A DNA stretch of 5,068 bases, from contig JAAZFZ010000208.1 of NCBI GenBank assembly GCA_012511485.1, forward strand, positions 1 to 5,068, written 5' to 3'. The translations under genes were made by a program, and so were the position numbers. The notes below the pieces were generated by a model. The model saw only the letters and a list, made by a program, of their open reading frames with translations. It was not told the DNA's origin and did not search any database. Source of the stretch: Clostridiales bacterium. GTDB lineage: Bacteria > Bacillota > Clostridia > Oscillospirales > Acutalibacteraceae. Shown here piece after piece: positions 1 through 5,068 of the stretch. Positions within the stretch are counted from its first letter, which is position 1; each line of letters begins with the position of its first letter.

Positions 1-426
1 GGCAATGAGCTTGCAATAATCGGTGAGGTTCACCCTAATGTACTGAAAAACTACGGCATTGATTCAAGGGCATATGTTGCGATGGTGGATTTTGACACAA
101 TATCCTTGAACAGAAAAACAATTAAAATCTATAAACAGCTGCCTAAATTCCCCTCAATCAGTCGTGACCTTGCCTTTGTTTGTGACAAGGATATAACTGT
201 TCTGGCTCTTAAAAAAGTAATAAGCAAGGCTGTGGGTGAAATGCTTGAAGATATATGCCTATTTGATGTTTATGAGGGGGCGCAGATTTCTGAGGGTAAA
301 AAGAGCGTTGCATTTAATGTTCGTCTGCGTTCAAAGGACAAAACATTGACCGACAATGATGAGGATTCCGCAGATAAAAATGCTGTTTCGGCACTTTCTG
401 AGCCTGGAATTAGTTTAAGAGGATAG
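1..426 (+). CDS. pheT: Phenylalanine--tRNA ligase beta subunit, C-terminal part (5' truncated by window edge)
   Basis: This is the last 141 residues of the beta chain of the cytoplasmic alpha2-beta2 phenylalanyl-tRNA synthetase, which charges tRNA-Phe. The frame is open from base 1, so the ATG at 82 is internal and not a start. The first residues (GEVHPNVLKNYGI) match the end of the synthetase-like core. From about residue 47 comes the ferredoxin-fold anticodon-binding (FDX-ACB) domain, with the family signatures LPKFPSISRDLAFV, LFDVYEG, EGKKSVAF and KTLTD. This domain contacts the tRNA-Phe anticodon region. The last ~25 residues after KTLTD are a little divergent and perhaps a residue or two short, but the protein ends in the usual way (SLRG, then TAG). 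pheS normally lies just upstream, outside the window. No clear terminator follows; a new promoter starts about 27 bases downstream. Identification is from motif recall and is firm. Confidence 0.96.
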   Translation, partial: GNELAIIGEVHPNVLKNYGIDSRAYVAMVDFDTISLNRKTIKIYKQLPKFPSISRDLAFVCDKDITVLALKKVISKAVGEMLEDICLFDVYEGAQISEGKKSVAFNVRLRSKDKTLTDNDEDSADKNAVSALSEPGISLRG

Positions 427-452
427 AACTGACCGAATTTATTTGTTTTTTA

Positions 453-481
453 TTGTATTATTATTTTTCATGGTGTATAAT
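453..481 (+). promoter_or_regulatory. Probable sigma-A promoter of ireB
   Basis: A perfect -10 box TATAAT lies at 476-481, with a weak -35 TTGTAT (3 of 6 consensus bases) at 453-458 and an ideal 17-base spacer in an AT-rich tract. Expected transcription start is near 488, about 23 bases before the ireB ATG, giving a short leader that contains the ribosome binding site. This suggests ireB and the following gene have their own promoter and do not depend only on read-through from pheT. Confidence 0.6.
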
Positions 482-496
482 GGTAGTACCTTATTT

Positions 497-503
497 AGGA
501 GGT
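497..503 (+). promoter_or_regulatory. Ribosome binding site of ireB (decides the start)
   Basis: AGGAGGT is a near-perfect Shine-Dalgarno sequence, 7 bases before the ATG at 511. An in-frame GTG at 502 lies inside this site, so it cannot be the start; ATG 511 is chosen. Confidence 0.9.
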
Positions 504-510
504 GTCAGAT

Positions 511-759
511 ATGACCGATAAAACAATTCAATTTTCAATTAAAGATGAGCATGAGGAAGAAATGAGAAAAATCCTTCTTACAGTTTATGATGCTTTGTTG
601 GAAAAGGGTTATAACCCTATCAGTCAGATTGTCGGTTATATTCTTTCTGAGGATCCAACCTATATTACAACTCACAATAATGCCCGCAGCCTTGTCCGTA
701 AGCTTGACAGGGATGAACTGCTACAAGTTCTTGTGAAGGAATACATTAAAGCGAAATAA
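511..759 (+). CDS. ireB: IreB family regulatory phosphoprotein (UPF0297)
   Basis: A small cytoplasmic protein of 82 aa, the usual family length. The family signatures are KGYNPISQIVGYILS (about residues 32-46), DPTYIT, HNNAR and RDELL. In Enterococcus faecalis, IreB is a substrate of the PASTA-domain Ser/Thr kinase IreK and negatively affects cephalosporin resistance, linking it to cell-envelope stress. The phosphorylated residues there, as I recall, are two N-terminal threonines (Thr4 and Thr7). Here Thr2 and Thr5 in MTDKTIQF keep the same spacing and are the likely equivalents. In many Firmicutes the gene sits between alaS and ruvX (yrzL-yrrK). Here it follows pheT and precedes an unrelated unknown gene 17 bases downstream, probably in the same transcript. 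The start is fixed by the strong ribosome binding site at 497-503. Family assignment is firm; the regulatory role in this organism is inferred. Confidence 0.93.
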   Translation: MTDKTIQFSIKDEHEEEMRKILLTVYDALLEKGYNPISQIVGYILSEDPTYITTHNNARSLVRKLDRDELLQVLVKEYIKAK

Positions 760-776
760 TTGATTGGAGCGATTTT

Positions 777-1082
777 ATGCCCGAAAAAAAGAATAACGAC
801 GAAGAGTTTCTCACCTATAAAGGTAAGCCACTTGTTCGCAGCGGCAACACCATTTACTATGGCTATATGAGCGACCCGTTTGTCATTGTTATCAGCATAA
901 CAAGCACAAAAATGGTTAAGGACCTTGAGGTTTCGGATAGAGTTGTTGTTCAGCTCGTCAAAACAGACCCGGATGTCCGCCCTCGGGAAAGAATAGTCAA
1001 AAAAGGTGAAAAACGAGGTTTGTATAACGCAATGGATGTCGGAGCTGTATGGCTCCAGCGAGCACTAAATAAAACTGCATAA
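777..1082 (+). CDS. Uncharacterised 101-aa protein downstream of ireB
   Basis: I cannot assign a named family. It looks like a conserved small clostridial protein, but that is only an impression from memory. The ATG at 777 is preceded by GGAG at 766-769 with 7-base spacing. The product is soluble, with no signal peptide or membrane segment. It has a charged N-terminus (MPEKKNNDEE), a beta-rich middle with YKGKPLVRSGNTIYYG (about 14-29) and MSDPFVIVISI, a segment KDLEVSDRVVVQLVKTDP (48-65) that resembles a small beta-barrel, a basic stretch RPRERIVKKGEKRG (68-81), and a C-terminal helix LYNAMDVGAVWLQRAL. The basic linker hints at nucleic-acid or phosphate binding, but this is speculation. The gene lies 17 bases after ireB in the same direction with no promoter or terminator between, so the two are probably co-transcribed. 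The bidirectional hairpin follows at once. Confidence 0.85.
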   Translation: MPEKKNNDEEFLTYKGKPLVRSGNTIYYGYMSDPFVIVISITSTKMVKDLEVSDRVVVQLVKTDPDVRPRERIVKKGEKRGLYNAMDVGAVWLQRALNKTA

Positions 1083-1136
1083 AAAATAAGAAAAAAATGA
1101 GGAATGAGTTCAATGCGAGCTCATTCCTTTATTTTT
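1083..1136. terminator. Bidirectional rho-independent terminator
   Basis: Perfect inverted repeat AGGAATGAG (1100-1108) / CTCATTCCT (1120-1128). It extends inward by a G-U pair and two further pairs to a 5-base loop (1112-1116). On the plus strand it is followed by a T-rich run (1128-1136), terminating the ireB operon. On the minus strand it is followed by a long T-rich run (complement of 1083-1099), terminating the cwlD-radA operon. The first base of the plus-strand T run abuts the stop codon of the minus-strand gene (1129-1131). Confidence 0.88.
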
Positions 1137-1878
1137 GCACTGTAAGCGGCAGTATGCCACCTACATCAATTAATTCCCCTTCTCTTAGCGAAAGTGGGTT
1201 GACTTCGTATTTTTTTAAGAATTCTTTTATTTTTACCGAATTTGTATGTCTGTCAATATCACCGAAAAATGCAAGGCGATTTTTGTCAATCAACCCTGAG
1301 CAGCCTCCAATAAAGCCGTAATCATGTCCGGTTAACCTGATTGACCCCTTTTCAACAAAAAGAGCATCAATTGAATTGGAATCACACGCTTTTTTTATTG
1401 ATATATCATCCGTAATCACTGCGTTTTCGTTAACAATGCAGACAGAGCATTTTGCATAGCCCTGTTTTACATAAATAATGCGCAGATTATTAATGCACGC
1501 ATATTCAAGAATCTCCTTTGATACAACTTCTGTATTTGCAATAAGATTCTTGCCGAAAACTGCTGCATTCAAAGGAACATCATGGGGGTAGTTTTTTTTA
1601 ATATCGTTATGAACAAACTCAGGAGTAAAGCCGTGTTCAATGAATTTCTTCGCCGCTGAGGTCTGTGTTTTCTCAAGCAGAATCTTCTCACCGCCAAGAT
1701 GACAGCAAAGCATATCGGCATGGCGGCATACAGGCTCTGGCAGCTGAGGGCTGGCACAAAGCGTTATTGTGTTTATCCCCAGTTTATTCAATGCAACTTT
1801 CAATTCCGGATAATCACCGATTGCTGCACATCTCGCACTTGAATCGGGCAAATTCGGTTTTGCAATGGGATTTTGCAT
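1129..1878 (-). CDS. DUF6873-like protein, possible guanidino-modifying-enzyme (GME) fold
   Basis: A 249-aa soluble protein with no signal or membrane segment. The conserved blocks (HADM at 53-56, NYP at 96-98, VKQGYAKCS at 137-145, ITDD at 155-158, GFIGGCSG at 188-195, GDIDRH at 206-211, DVGGILPL at 238-245) match what I recall as the uncharacterised DUF6873 family. That family is described as having the GME pentein fold of arginine deiminases and amidinotransferases. In that superfamily a C-terminal Cys, a His and acidic residues do the chemistry. Cys193, His53, His185 and His211 are visible candidates, but I cannot align them to a known active site, and the protein may be non-catalytic. 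It is cysteine-rich (C17, C41, C51, C58, C59, C128, C144, C147, C165, C193). It is the last gene of the cwlD-radA operon, starting 11 bases after radA, with GAGG (complement 1888-1891) as its ribosome binding site. Substrate and role are unknown. Confidence 0.85.
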   Translation of the reverse strand: MQNPIAKPNLPDSSARCAAIGDYPELKVALNKLGINTITLCASPQLPEPVCRHADMLCCHLGGEKILLEKTQTSAAKKFIEHGFTPEFVHNDIKKNYPHDVPLNAAVFGKNLIANTEVVSKEILEYACINNLRIIYVKQGYAKCSVCIVNENAVITDDISIKKACDSNSIDALFVEKGSIRLTGHDYGFIGGCSGLIDKNRLAFFGDIDRHTNSVKIKEFLKKYEVNPLSLREGELIDVGGILPLTVQK

Positions 1879-1889
1879 ATTATCAATCC

Positions 1890-3254
1890 TCAGAGTGCAT
1901 CAAAAGCATCTCTAATATTATTTACGCCTATAACTTCAATGCCTTTAACAGCTCTTCCGGAAAGTGATTTCAGATTATGCTTTGGGATAACGCAGCGCTT
2001 AAATCCAAGCCTTGCGGCCTCTTTAATTCTTTGCTCACAGTTGCCAACAGCCCTGATTTCGCCGCCCAGCCCTATTTCACCGAAAGCCAGTACATCCTCA
2101 TTGACAGGCGTGTCCTTCAAGCTTGAAACAAGCGCAAGCGCAACGGAAAGGTCGGTTGCCGGCTCGTCGAGCTTTAATCCGCCAACAATGTTAATATAAG
2201 CATCCATGTTTGCAAAATAATAGCCTGAGCGTTTTTCAAGCACCGCAATAAGCATTGACATTCTGTTGTAATCAAAGCCTGTAGCCATTCGCCGTGGATT
2301 GCCGAAGCCCGTTGGTGTTACAAGCCCCTGAACCTCAGCTAGAATTGGGCGTGAGCCCTCCATAACGCAGGCAACGCAGGTACCCGATGTGTTCTTAGGT
2401 CTTCCTGAAATAAGCATTAAGGAGGGATTCTCGACCTCAGAGAGCCCCCTGTCAAGCAATTCAAAAACACCAATTTCGTTTGTTGAGCCATATCGGATTT
2501 TGACTGCTCTGAGAATTCTGTATGACAAATGCCTTTCACCCTCAAGGTACAAGACCGCATCAACAATATGCTCAAGCACCTTTGGCCCCGCAATATTCCC
2601 GTCCTTGTTAACATGGCCGACTATTATTATCGGAATATTAAGGATTTTTGCTGTTCGCATAAGAATATTCGTTGATTCCCTCACCTGTGAAACACTGCCG
2701 GGAGTAGATGAAATATCAGCAAAATTCATTGTCTGAATAGAGTCTATTATTACCAAATCCGGCTTGCTTGTCCTGATATATTCGCAGATTCCCTGAACAT
2801 CGGTTTCGCACATAACAGAGAGATTGTGGGTTTTGACACCGAGCCTGTCCGCCCTAAGCTTAATTTGATGTTTAGACTCCTCACCTGAAATATATAAAAT
2901 CTTTAACTCTCTGCCCAGATACTCACATATCTGCAGAAGAATTGTGGACTTACCTATTCCCGGGTCGCCGCTCAGAAGAACCATCGAGCCCTTGACTATT
3001 CCCCCGCCAAGCACCCTGTCAAGCTCACCAATGCCTGTTTTGTATCTCGATGCCGTATCCGTATTAATTTCATCAATCGCAGTTGCAACATCCCCTGAGG
3101 TTGCAAAGCTGCTTTTGTGATTTGTTGGCTGCTGAGTTCTGACTTCTTCTGTCATGCAGTTCCATTCGCCGCAGCCGGGGCAGCAGCCGAACCATTTTAC
3201 ACTCTCATATCCGCATTGGCTGCAAACATAGAGTGTTTTACTTTTGGGAGCCAT
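1890..3254 (-). CDS. radA: DNA repair protein RadA (Sms)
   Basis: A 454-aa, full-length RadA, the RecA-like ATPase that processes branched recombination intermediates and, in some species, acts as a helicase with RecA. Visible parts in order: N-terminal C4 zinc finger (C11, C14, C25, C28; CSQCG and CPGCGEW), with extra cysteines at 24 and 33; RecA core with Walker A GDPGIGKST (96-104) and Walker B LVIIDS (167-172); the RadA-specific motif at 252-256; and a C-terminal Lon-protease-like domain (about 280-454, with GEIGLGGEIRAV at 392-403), which is non-proteolytic in this family. The RadA motif reads KIRYG instead of KNRFG, an uncommon substitution of the central Asn. The ATG directly follows the cwlD stop codon, with GGAGG 8 bases upstream inside cwlD, indicating translational coupling. 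In Bacillus, radA lies next to disA; here the next gene is the DUF6873-like one. Confidence 0.97.
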   Translation of the reverse strand: MAPKSKTLYVCSQCGYESVKWFGCCPGCGEWNCMTEEVRTQQPTNHKSSFATSGDVATAIDEINTDTASRYKTGIGELDRVLGGGIVKGSMVLLSGDPGIGKSTILLQICEYLGRELKILYISGEESKHQIKLRADRLGVKTHNLSVMCETDVQGICEYIRTSKPDLVIIDSIQTMNFADISSTPGSVSQVRESTNILMRTAKILNIPIIIVGHVNKDGNIAGPKVLEHIVDAVLYLEGERHLSYRILRAVKIRYGSTNEIGVFELLDRGLSEVENPSLMLISGRPKNTSGTCVACVMEGSRPILAEVQGLVTPTGFGNPRRMATGFDYNRMSMLIAVLEKRSGYYFANMDAYINIVGGLKLDEPATDLSVALALVSSLKDTPVNEDVLAFGEIGLGGEIRAVGNCEQRIKEAARLGFKRCVIPKHNLKSLSGRAVKGIEVIGVNNIRDAFDAL

Positions 3255-3983
3255 TTAGAATTCCTCCGAACAATTTAAGTATTCTAATATTCCGTGCGTA
3301 ATAGAAAATGCCATTTGTGATTGATATTTAACATCCTTTAGCTTTTGTGTGTCATTGTAATTTGAGAGAAAGCCGCACTCAACCATAACTGCAGGGAAGT
3401 GTGCATGGTAGTGAAGGTATATATTTGTGCCGGCTTTCTTGATTTTTCTTCTGTTATCGGGATGAAGGAAGTTGATAACCGAAGCCTGAATATTGGATGC
3501 AAGCGCCTCACCGAGATTATTGTTAGTTGAATAAAACACCTGTGTACCGTGGCTCGAGGGGCTTGAAAAGTGATTTAAATGTATGCTGACAAAAATTGCA
3601 TCATCGTTTTGTTCAATAATTTTTAGTCTGTTATGTATATCGGAAACTTTCTTCTGCCGCAAAGTTTTTGCATCATCATCGTGAATGGAAATGTCCTGTG
3701 TCCTTGTCATGACAGTTGAAATTCCCATACTGTTTAGTATTTTTTCGAGTTTAAGAGCAATTGCCAGATTAATGTTTTTCTCTGAAGTTCCATCAAAGCT
3801 TGATGCTCCTCCGTCAGCGCCGCCGTGACCTGCGTCTATAACCACAACAGGCATTTCGGCGACATCATCCGCATTGATCTGTATCACATTTAAGTTTCTT
3901 TTGCCGGCTAAATATGCTAACGCACTGACAGAAAATAAAAAAACAAATATCATAGTAATTACAAGTTTTATCCGTTTTTCCAT
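3255..3983 (-). CDS. cwlD: N-acetylmuramoyl-L-alanine amidase, CwlD type (Amidase_3)
   Basis: A 242-aa protein, close to the length of Bacillus CwlD. A positively charged N-terminus (MEKRIKL) is followed by one hydrophobic segment (about residues 7-27), a signal peptide or membrane anchor, so the enzyme acts outside the membrane. The Amidase_3 catalytic domain covers about 45-237, with zinc ligands His53 (DAGHGG), Glu68 (SEKNINL) and His135 (SIHLN), and catalytic Glu202 (VECGFLSN), all present. CwlD cleaves the stem peptide from muramic acid in spore-cortex peptidoglycan, the first step towards muramic-delta-lactam, which is needed for germination; this points to a spore former. ATG 3981-3983 is preferred because GGGAG (3991-3995) sits 7 bases upstream; the in-frame TTG at 4013 has no such site. 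First gene of the cwlD-radA-DUF6873 operon. No clear sporulation promoter was found. A general vegetative amidase of the same family cannot be excluded. Confidence 0.9.
   Translation of the reverse strand: MEKRIKLVITMIFVFLFSVSALAYLAGKRNLNVIQINADDVAEMPVVVIDAGHGGADGGASSFDGTSEKNINLAIALKLEKILNSMGISTVMTRTQDISIHDDDAKTLRQKKVSDIHNRLKIIEQNDDAIFVSIHLNHFSSPSSHGTQVFYSTNNNLGEALASNIQASVINFLHPDNRRKIKKAGTNIYLHYHAHFPAVMVECGFLSNYNDTQKLKDVKYQSQMAFSITHGILEYLNCSEEF
3263..3267 (-). promoter_or_regulatory. Ribosome binding site of radA inside the cwlD 3' end
   Basis: On the minus strand GGAGG lies 8 bases before the radA ATG (3252-3254), within the last codons of cwlD. Ribosomes finishing cwlD at TAA (3255-3257) arrive directly on the radA start, so coupling is likely. 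Confidence 0.85.
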
Positions 3984-4066
3984 ACTATCACTCCCTAAAG
4001 AATAGATATGCAATAAAAGGTGGGATATGTAAAATAATCAATGAAATAACGGAAACAATAACCCTG
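3984..4066. other. Divergent intergenic region between cwlD and the TauE pair
   Basis: An 83-base AT-rich gap that must hold promoters for both directions. On the plus strand the best -10-like hexamer is TAAAAT (4030-4035), with a poor -35 TATGCA (4007-4012) at 17 bases; I give this about 25% belief. On the minus strand, CAT-starting boxes expected for sigma-E or sigma-G sporulation promoters are imperfect or too close to the cwlD ribosome binding site. No hairpin or riboswitch is evident. Confidence 0.5.
3991..3995 (-). promoter_or_regulatory. Ribosome binding site of cwlD (decides the start)
   Basis: GGGAG on the minus strand, 7 bases before ATG 3981-3983. It rules against the longer in-frame TTG start at 4013, which would place this site within the coding region. 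Confidence 0.8.
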
Positions 4067-4426
4067 ATGAATATGAAAAGCAAGTTTTTTAAATCATTGG
4101 GTGGTTTTTTAATAGGTGTGATAAATTCACTTCTCGGAGCGGGCGGCGGCATGATAGCCGTGCCGCTCTTGAACCGCATGGGGCTATCTCAGAAGGAATC
4201 GCATGCCAGCGCAATTGCAATTATTCTGCCCCTGACCGCCATTAGTGCAACTATATATATTTTAACACAGAAGGTAACCTTTTCACAAGCACTGCCCTAC
4301 ATTCCCGCCGGGCTTGCAGGCTCCTTAATCGGGTCATACATTTTGCCAAAAATACCGGAAAATGCGCTAAGAAAAATATTTGCTCTTTTTATGCTTTGGG
4401 CAGGGATAAGGATGGTGCTCAGATGA
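4067..4426 (+). CDS. TauE/SafE-family half-transporter, first subunit
   Basis: A 119-aa integral membrane protein equal to one repeat of a TauE/SafE (TSUP) permease, whose usual members are about 250 aa with two such repeats. Three to four hydrophobic segments are visible (roughly 10-35, 46-66, 75-93, 102-118). The family glycine motif GAGGGMIAVPLL (24-35) lies in the first. The basic N-terminus (MNMKSKFFK) suggests a cytoplasmic start. The family exports or imports sulfite, sulfoacetate and other organosulfur or small anions; the substrate here is unknown. The start is not well defined: only a weak GGAA (4051-4054) lies 12 bases before ATG 4067, and ATG 4073 is an alternative. The stop overlaps the start of the next half-gene (ATGA, 4423-4426), so the two products are probably made together and pair in the membrane. 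Confidence 0.88.
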   Translation: MNMKSKFFKSLGGFLIGVINSLLGAGGGMIAVPLLNRMGLSQKESHASAIAIILPLTAISATIYILTQKVTFSQALPYIPAGLAGSLIGSYILPKIPENALRKIFALFMLWAGIRMVLR

Positions 4427-4803
4427 ATCTAGTCTACAATATCCTTGCGGCCCTTTTTTCGGGCATTGCAGGTGCAATGGGACTCGGCGGCGGCGGAGTG
4501 CTCGTACTCTATCTTACACTCATACTCAATGAAAAGCAGCTTACTTCACAGGGAATTAATCTTCTTTTTTTCCTCCCGTGTGCGGCTTTATCCGTCATTA
4601 TTCATACAAGAAAAAGGCTAATTAAATGGCGTGAGCTGCTACCTATTATTATCGGCGGAGTGCTCGGCGTTGCCTTAGGGGCATGGCTAGCCTTTTATGT
4701 TGCAACAGATATTCTCGGCAAGTTGTTCGGCGGCTTTCTTCTGCTTATCGGCTTGAAGGAGCTGTTTTCAAAGAAAAAGCCTAAAGCTACCGACGAAAAA
4801 TAG
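4423..4803 (+). CDS. TauE/SafE-family half-transporter, second subunit
   Basis: A 126-aa integral membrane protein, the second half of the split TauE/SafE permease. The family glycine motif appears as GLGGGGVLVLYL (20-31). Hydrophobic segments lie at about 6-35, 43-60, 73-95 and 98-112. A basic loop HTRKRLIKWR (61-70) and a lysine-rich tail (KKKPK) are both likely cytoplasmic. ATG 4423 overlaps the upstream TGA (ATGA), and AAGG (4408-4411) lies 11 bases before it. The in-frame TTG at 4396 would add nine polar residues and has less support. It ends in two in-frame stops, TAG TAG (4801-4806). It is not a frameshifted single gene: the second half has its own start, its own N-terminal glycine-rich helix and full repeat length. 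No terminator follows, and the 3' end overlaps the convergent VanZ remnant by 17 bases. Confidence 0.9.
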   Translation: MNLVYNILAALFSGIAGAMGLGGGGVLVLYLTLILNEKQLTSQGINLLFFLPCAALSVIIHTRKRLIKWRELLPIIIGGVLGVALGAWLAFYVATDILGKLFGGFLLLIGLKELFSKKKPKATDEK

Positions 4804-5068
4804 TAGTTTCCTCTCCTTTTGTTATAATCCTTCTGATTTGGTTAAAGGCTTTGAACAATAACACTCCGAGATAGAATCCCAAGCAGTTGAGTATGACATC
4901 GTCAATATCACATATGCCGTTTTGCAGTATATGCTGGAAATACTCAATGGAAGAGCTCAGAATGATGGGCAAGGGTAATAAACCATATCACCTAGCTCTA
5001 TCTATACAAATAGAGAAAAAAAGGCCTAAGGGAGCAAATATCAAAAGATTTCCGCTGAAAACCATGCA
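4787..5068 (-). pseudogene. VanZ-family membrane protein, interrupted by in-frame TGA; start lies beyond the window
   Basis: Read on the minus strand in one frame from the right edge, the translation is 26 residues, a TGA at 4988-4990, then 66 residues to TAG at 4787-4789. Both parts match the VanZ-like family: SGNLLIFAPLGLFF before the stop resembles the first conserved helix, and SSSIEYFQ plus DIDDVILNCLG after it are the family's clearest signature (SxxIEhxQ and DhDDhhhNxxG). The spacing between the blocks is what an intact protein would have, so only one codon seems to be changed, for example TGG (Trp) to TGA. The name comes from VanZ of the vanA cluster (teicoplanin resistance), but most relatives have unknown roles in the membrane. 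It could be a decaying gene, a strain-level nonsense allele or a sequencing error. The upstream part is not visible. Confidence 0.78.

Noticed and set aside
502..510. GTG start at 502 for ireB
   Set aside because: The GTG overlaps the AGGAGGT ribosome binding site; ATG 511 has correct spacing and gives the usual family N-terminus.
1097..1321. Plus-strand open frame starting in the terminator
   Set aside because: It begins inside the hairpin and runs antisense to the DUF6873-like gene; no coding support.
1665..2736. Plus-strand open frames opposite the DUF6873-like gene and radA (about 1665-1967, 1873-2199, 2389-2736)
   Set aside because: They lie antisense to well-conserved genes, have no ribosome binding sites and give low-complexity, family-less translations; they are shadows.
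3984..4013. Upstream TTG start (4011-4013) for cwlD
   Set aside because: No ribosome binding site before it, and it would include the good GGGAG site for ATG 3981-3983.
3984..4066. Sporulation (sigma-E/sigma-G) promoter for cwlD
   Set aside because: CATAT-containing boxes are present, but spacing or consensus match is poor, and one candidate would start transcription inside the ribosome binding site.
4396..4422. TTG start at 4396 for the second TauE half
   Set aside because: It would add a polar stretch overlapping the upstream gene; ATG 4423 makes the typical ATGA coupled junction.
4988..4990. Reading TGA as a recoded amino acid (Trp or selenocysteine)
   Set aside because: TGA acts as a normal stop for radA and the first TauE half, TGG is used for Trp in radA, and VanZ proteins are not known selenoproteins.
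4996..5022. Hairpin CTCTAT/ATAGAG followed by an A run
   Set aside because: On neither strand does a T run follow the stem, and it lies within the VanZ-like coding frame, so it is not a terminator.

Overview
The window looks like an ordinary chromosomal stretch of a moderately AT-rich, endospore-forming Firmicute, most likely a clostridial (Oscillospiraceae/Lachnospirales-type) bacterium. Evidence for this is a CwlD-type spore-cortex amidase, an IreB (UPF0297) protein, a RadA next to a DUF6873-like protein, and strong AGGAGG-type ribosome binding sites. The genetic code appears standard: TGA ends radA and the first TauE gene. No CRISPR array, tRNA, rRNA, insertion sequence or phage gene is visible, and I found no convincing new multi-gene defence or mobile system.

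Left part, plus strand (1-1140): the 3' end of pheT (phenylalanyl-tRNA synthetase beta chain, anticodon-binding domain), then a promoter with a perfect TATAAT, ireB (82 aa, both N-terminal phospho-acceptor threonines kept) and an uncharacterised 101-aa gene, ending in a hairpin that can terminate transcription from both sides.

Middle part, minus strand (1129-3983): a compact operon read right to left, cwlD -> radA -> DUF6873-like gene. The cwlD stop codon directly abuts the radA ATG, and the radA stop codon lies beside the next gene's ribosome binding site, so the three are probably co-transcribed and translationally coupled. CwlD acts on spore-cortex peptidoglycan and RadA on recombination intermediates. 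The third protein may have a guanidino-modifying-enzyme fold but has no known role. RadA carries an unusual KIRYG in place of the nearly invariant KNRFG motif.

Right part (4067-5068): two overlapping plus-strand genes (ATGA junction), each encoding one half of a TauE/SafE-type membrane transporter, probably forming a two-subunit permease. They converge on a minus-strand VanZ-family gene that runs off the right edge and is interrupted by an in-frame TGA, so it is annotated as a pseudogene.

The points most worth a second look are the RadA motif change, the operon link of the DUF6873-like protein, the split TauE pair, the nonsense-interrupted VanZ gene, and the unknown 101-aa partner of IreB.
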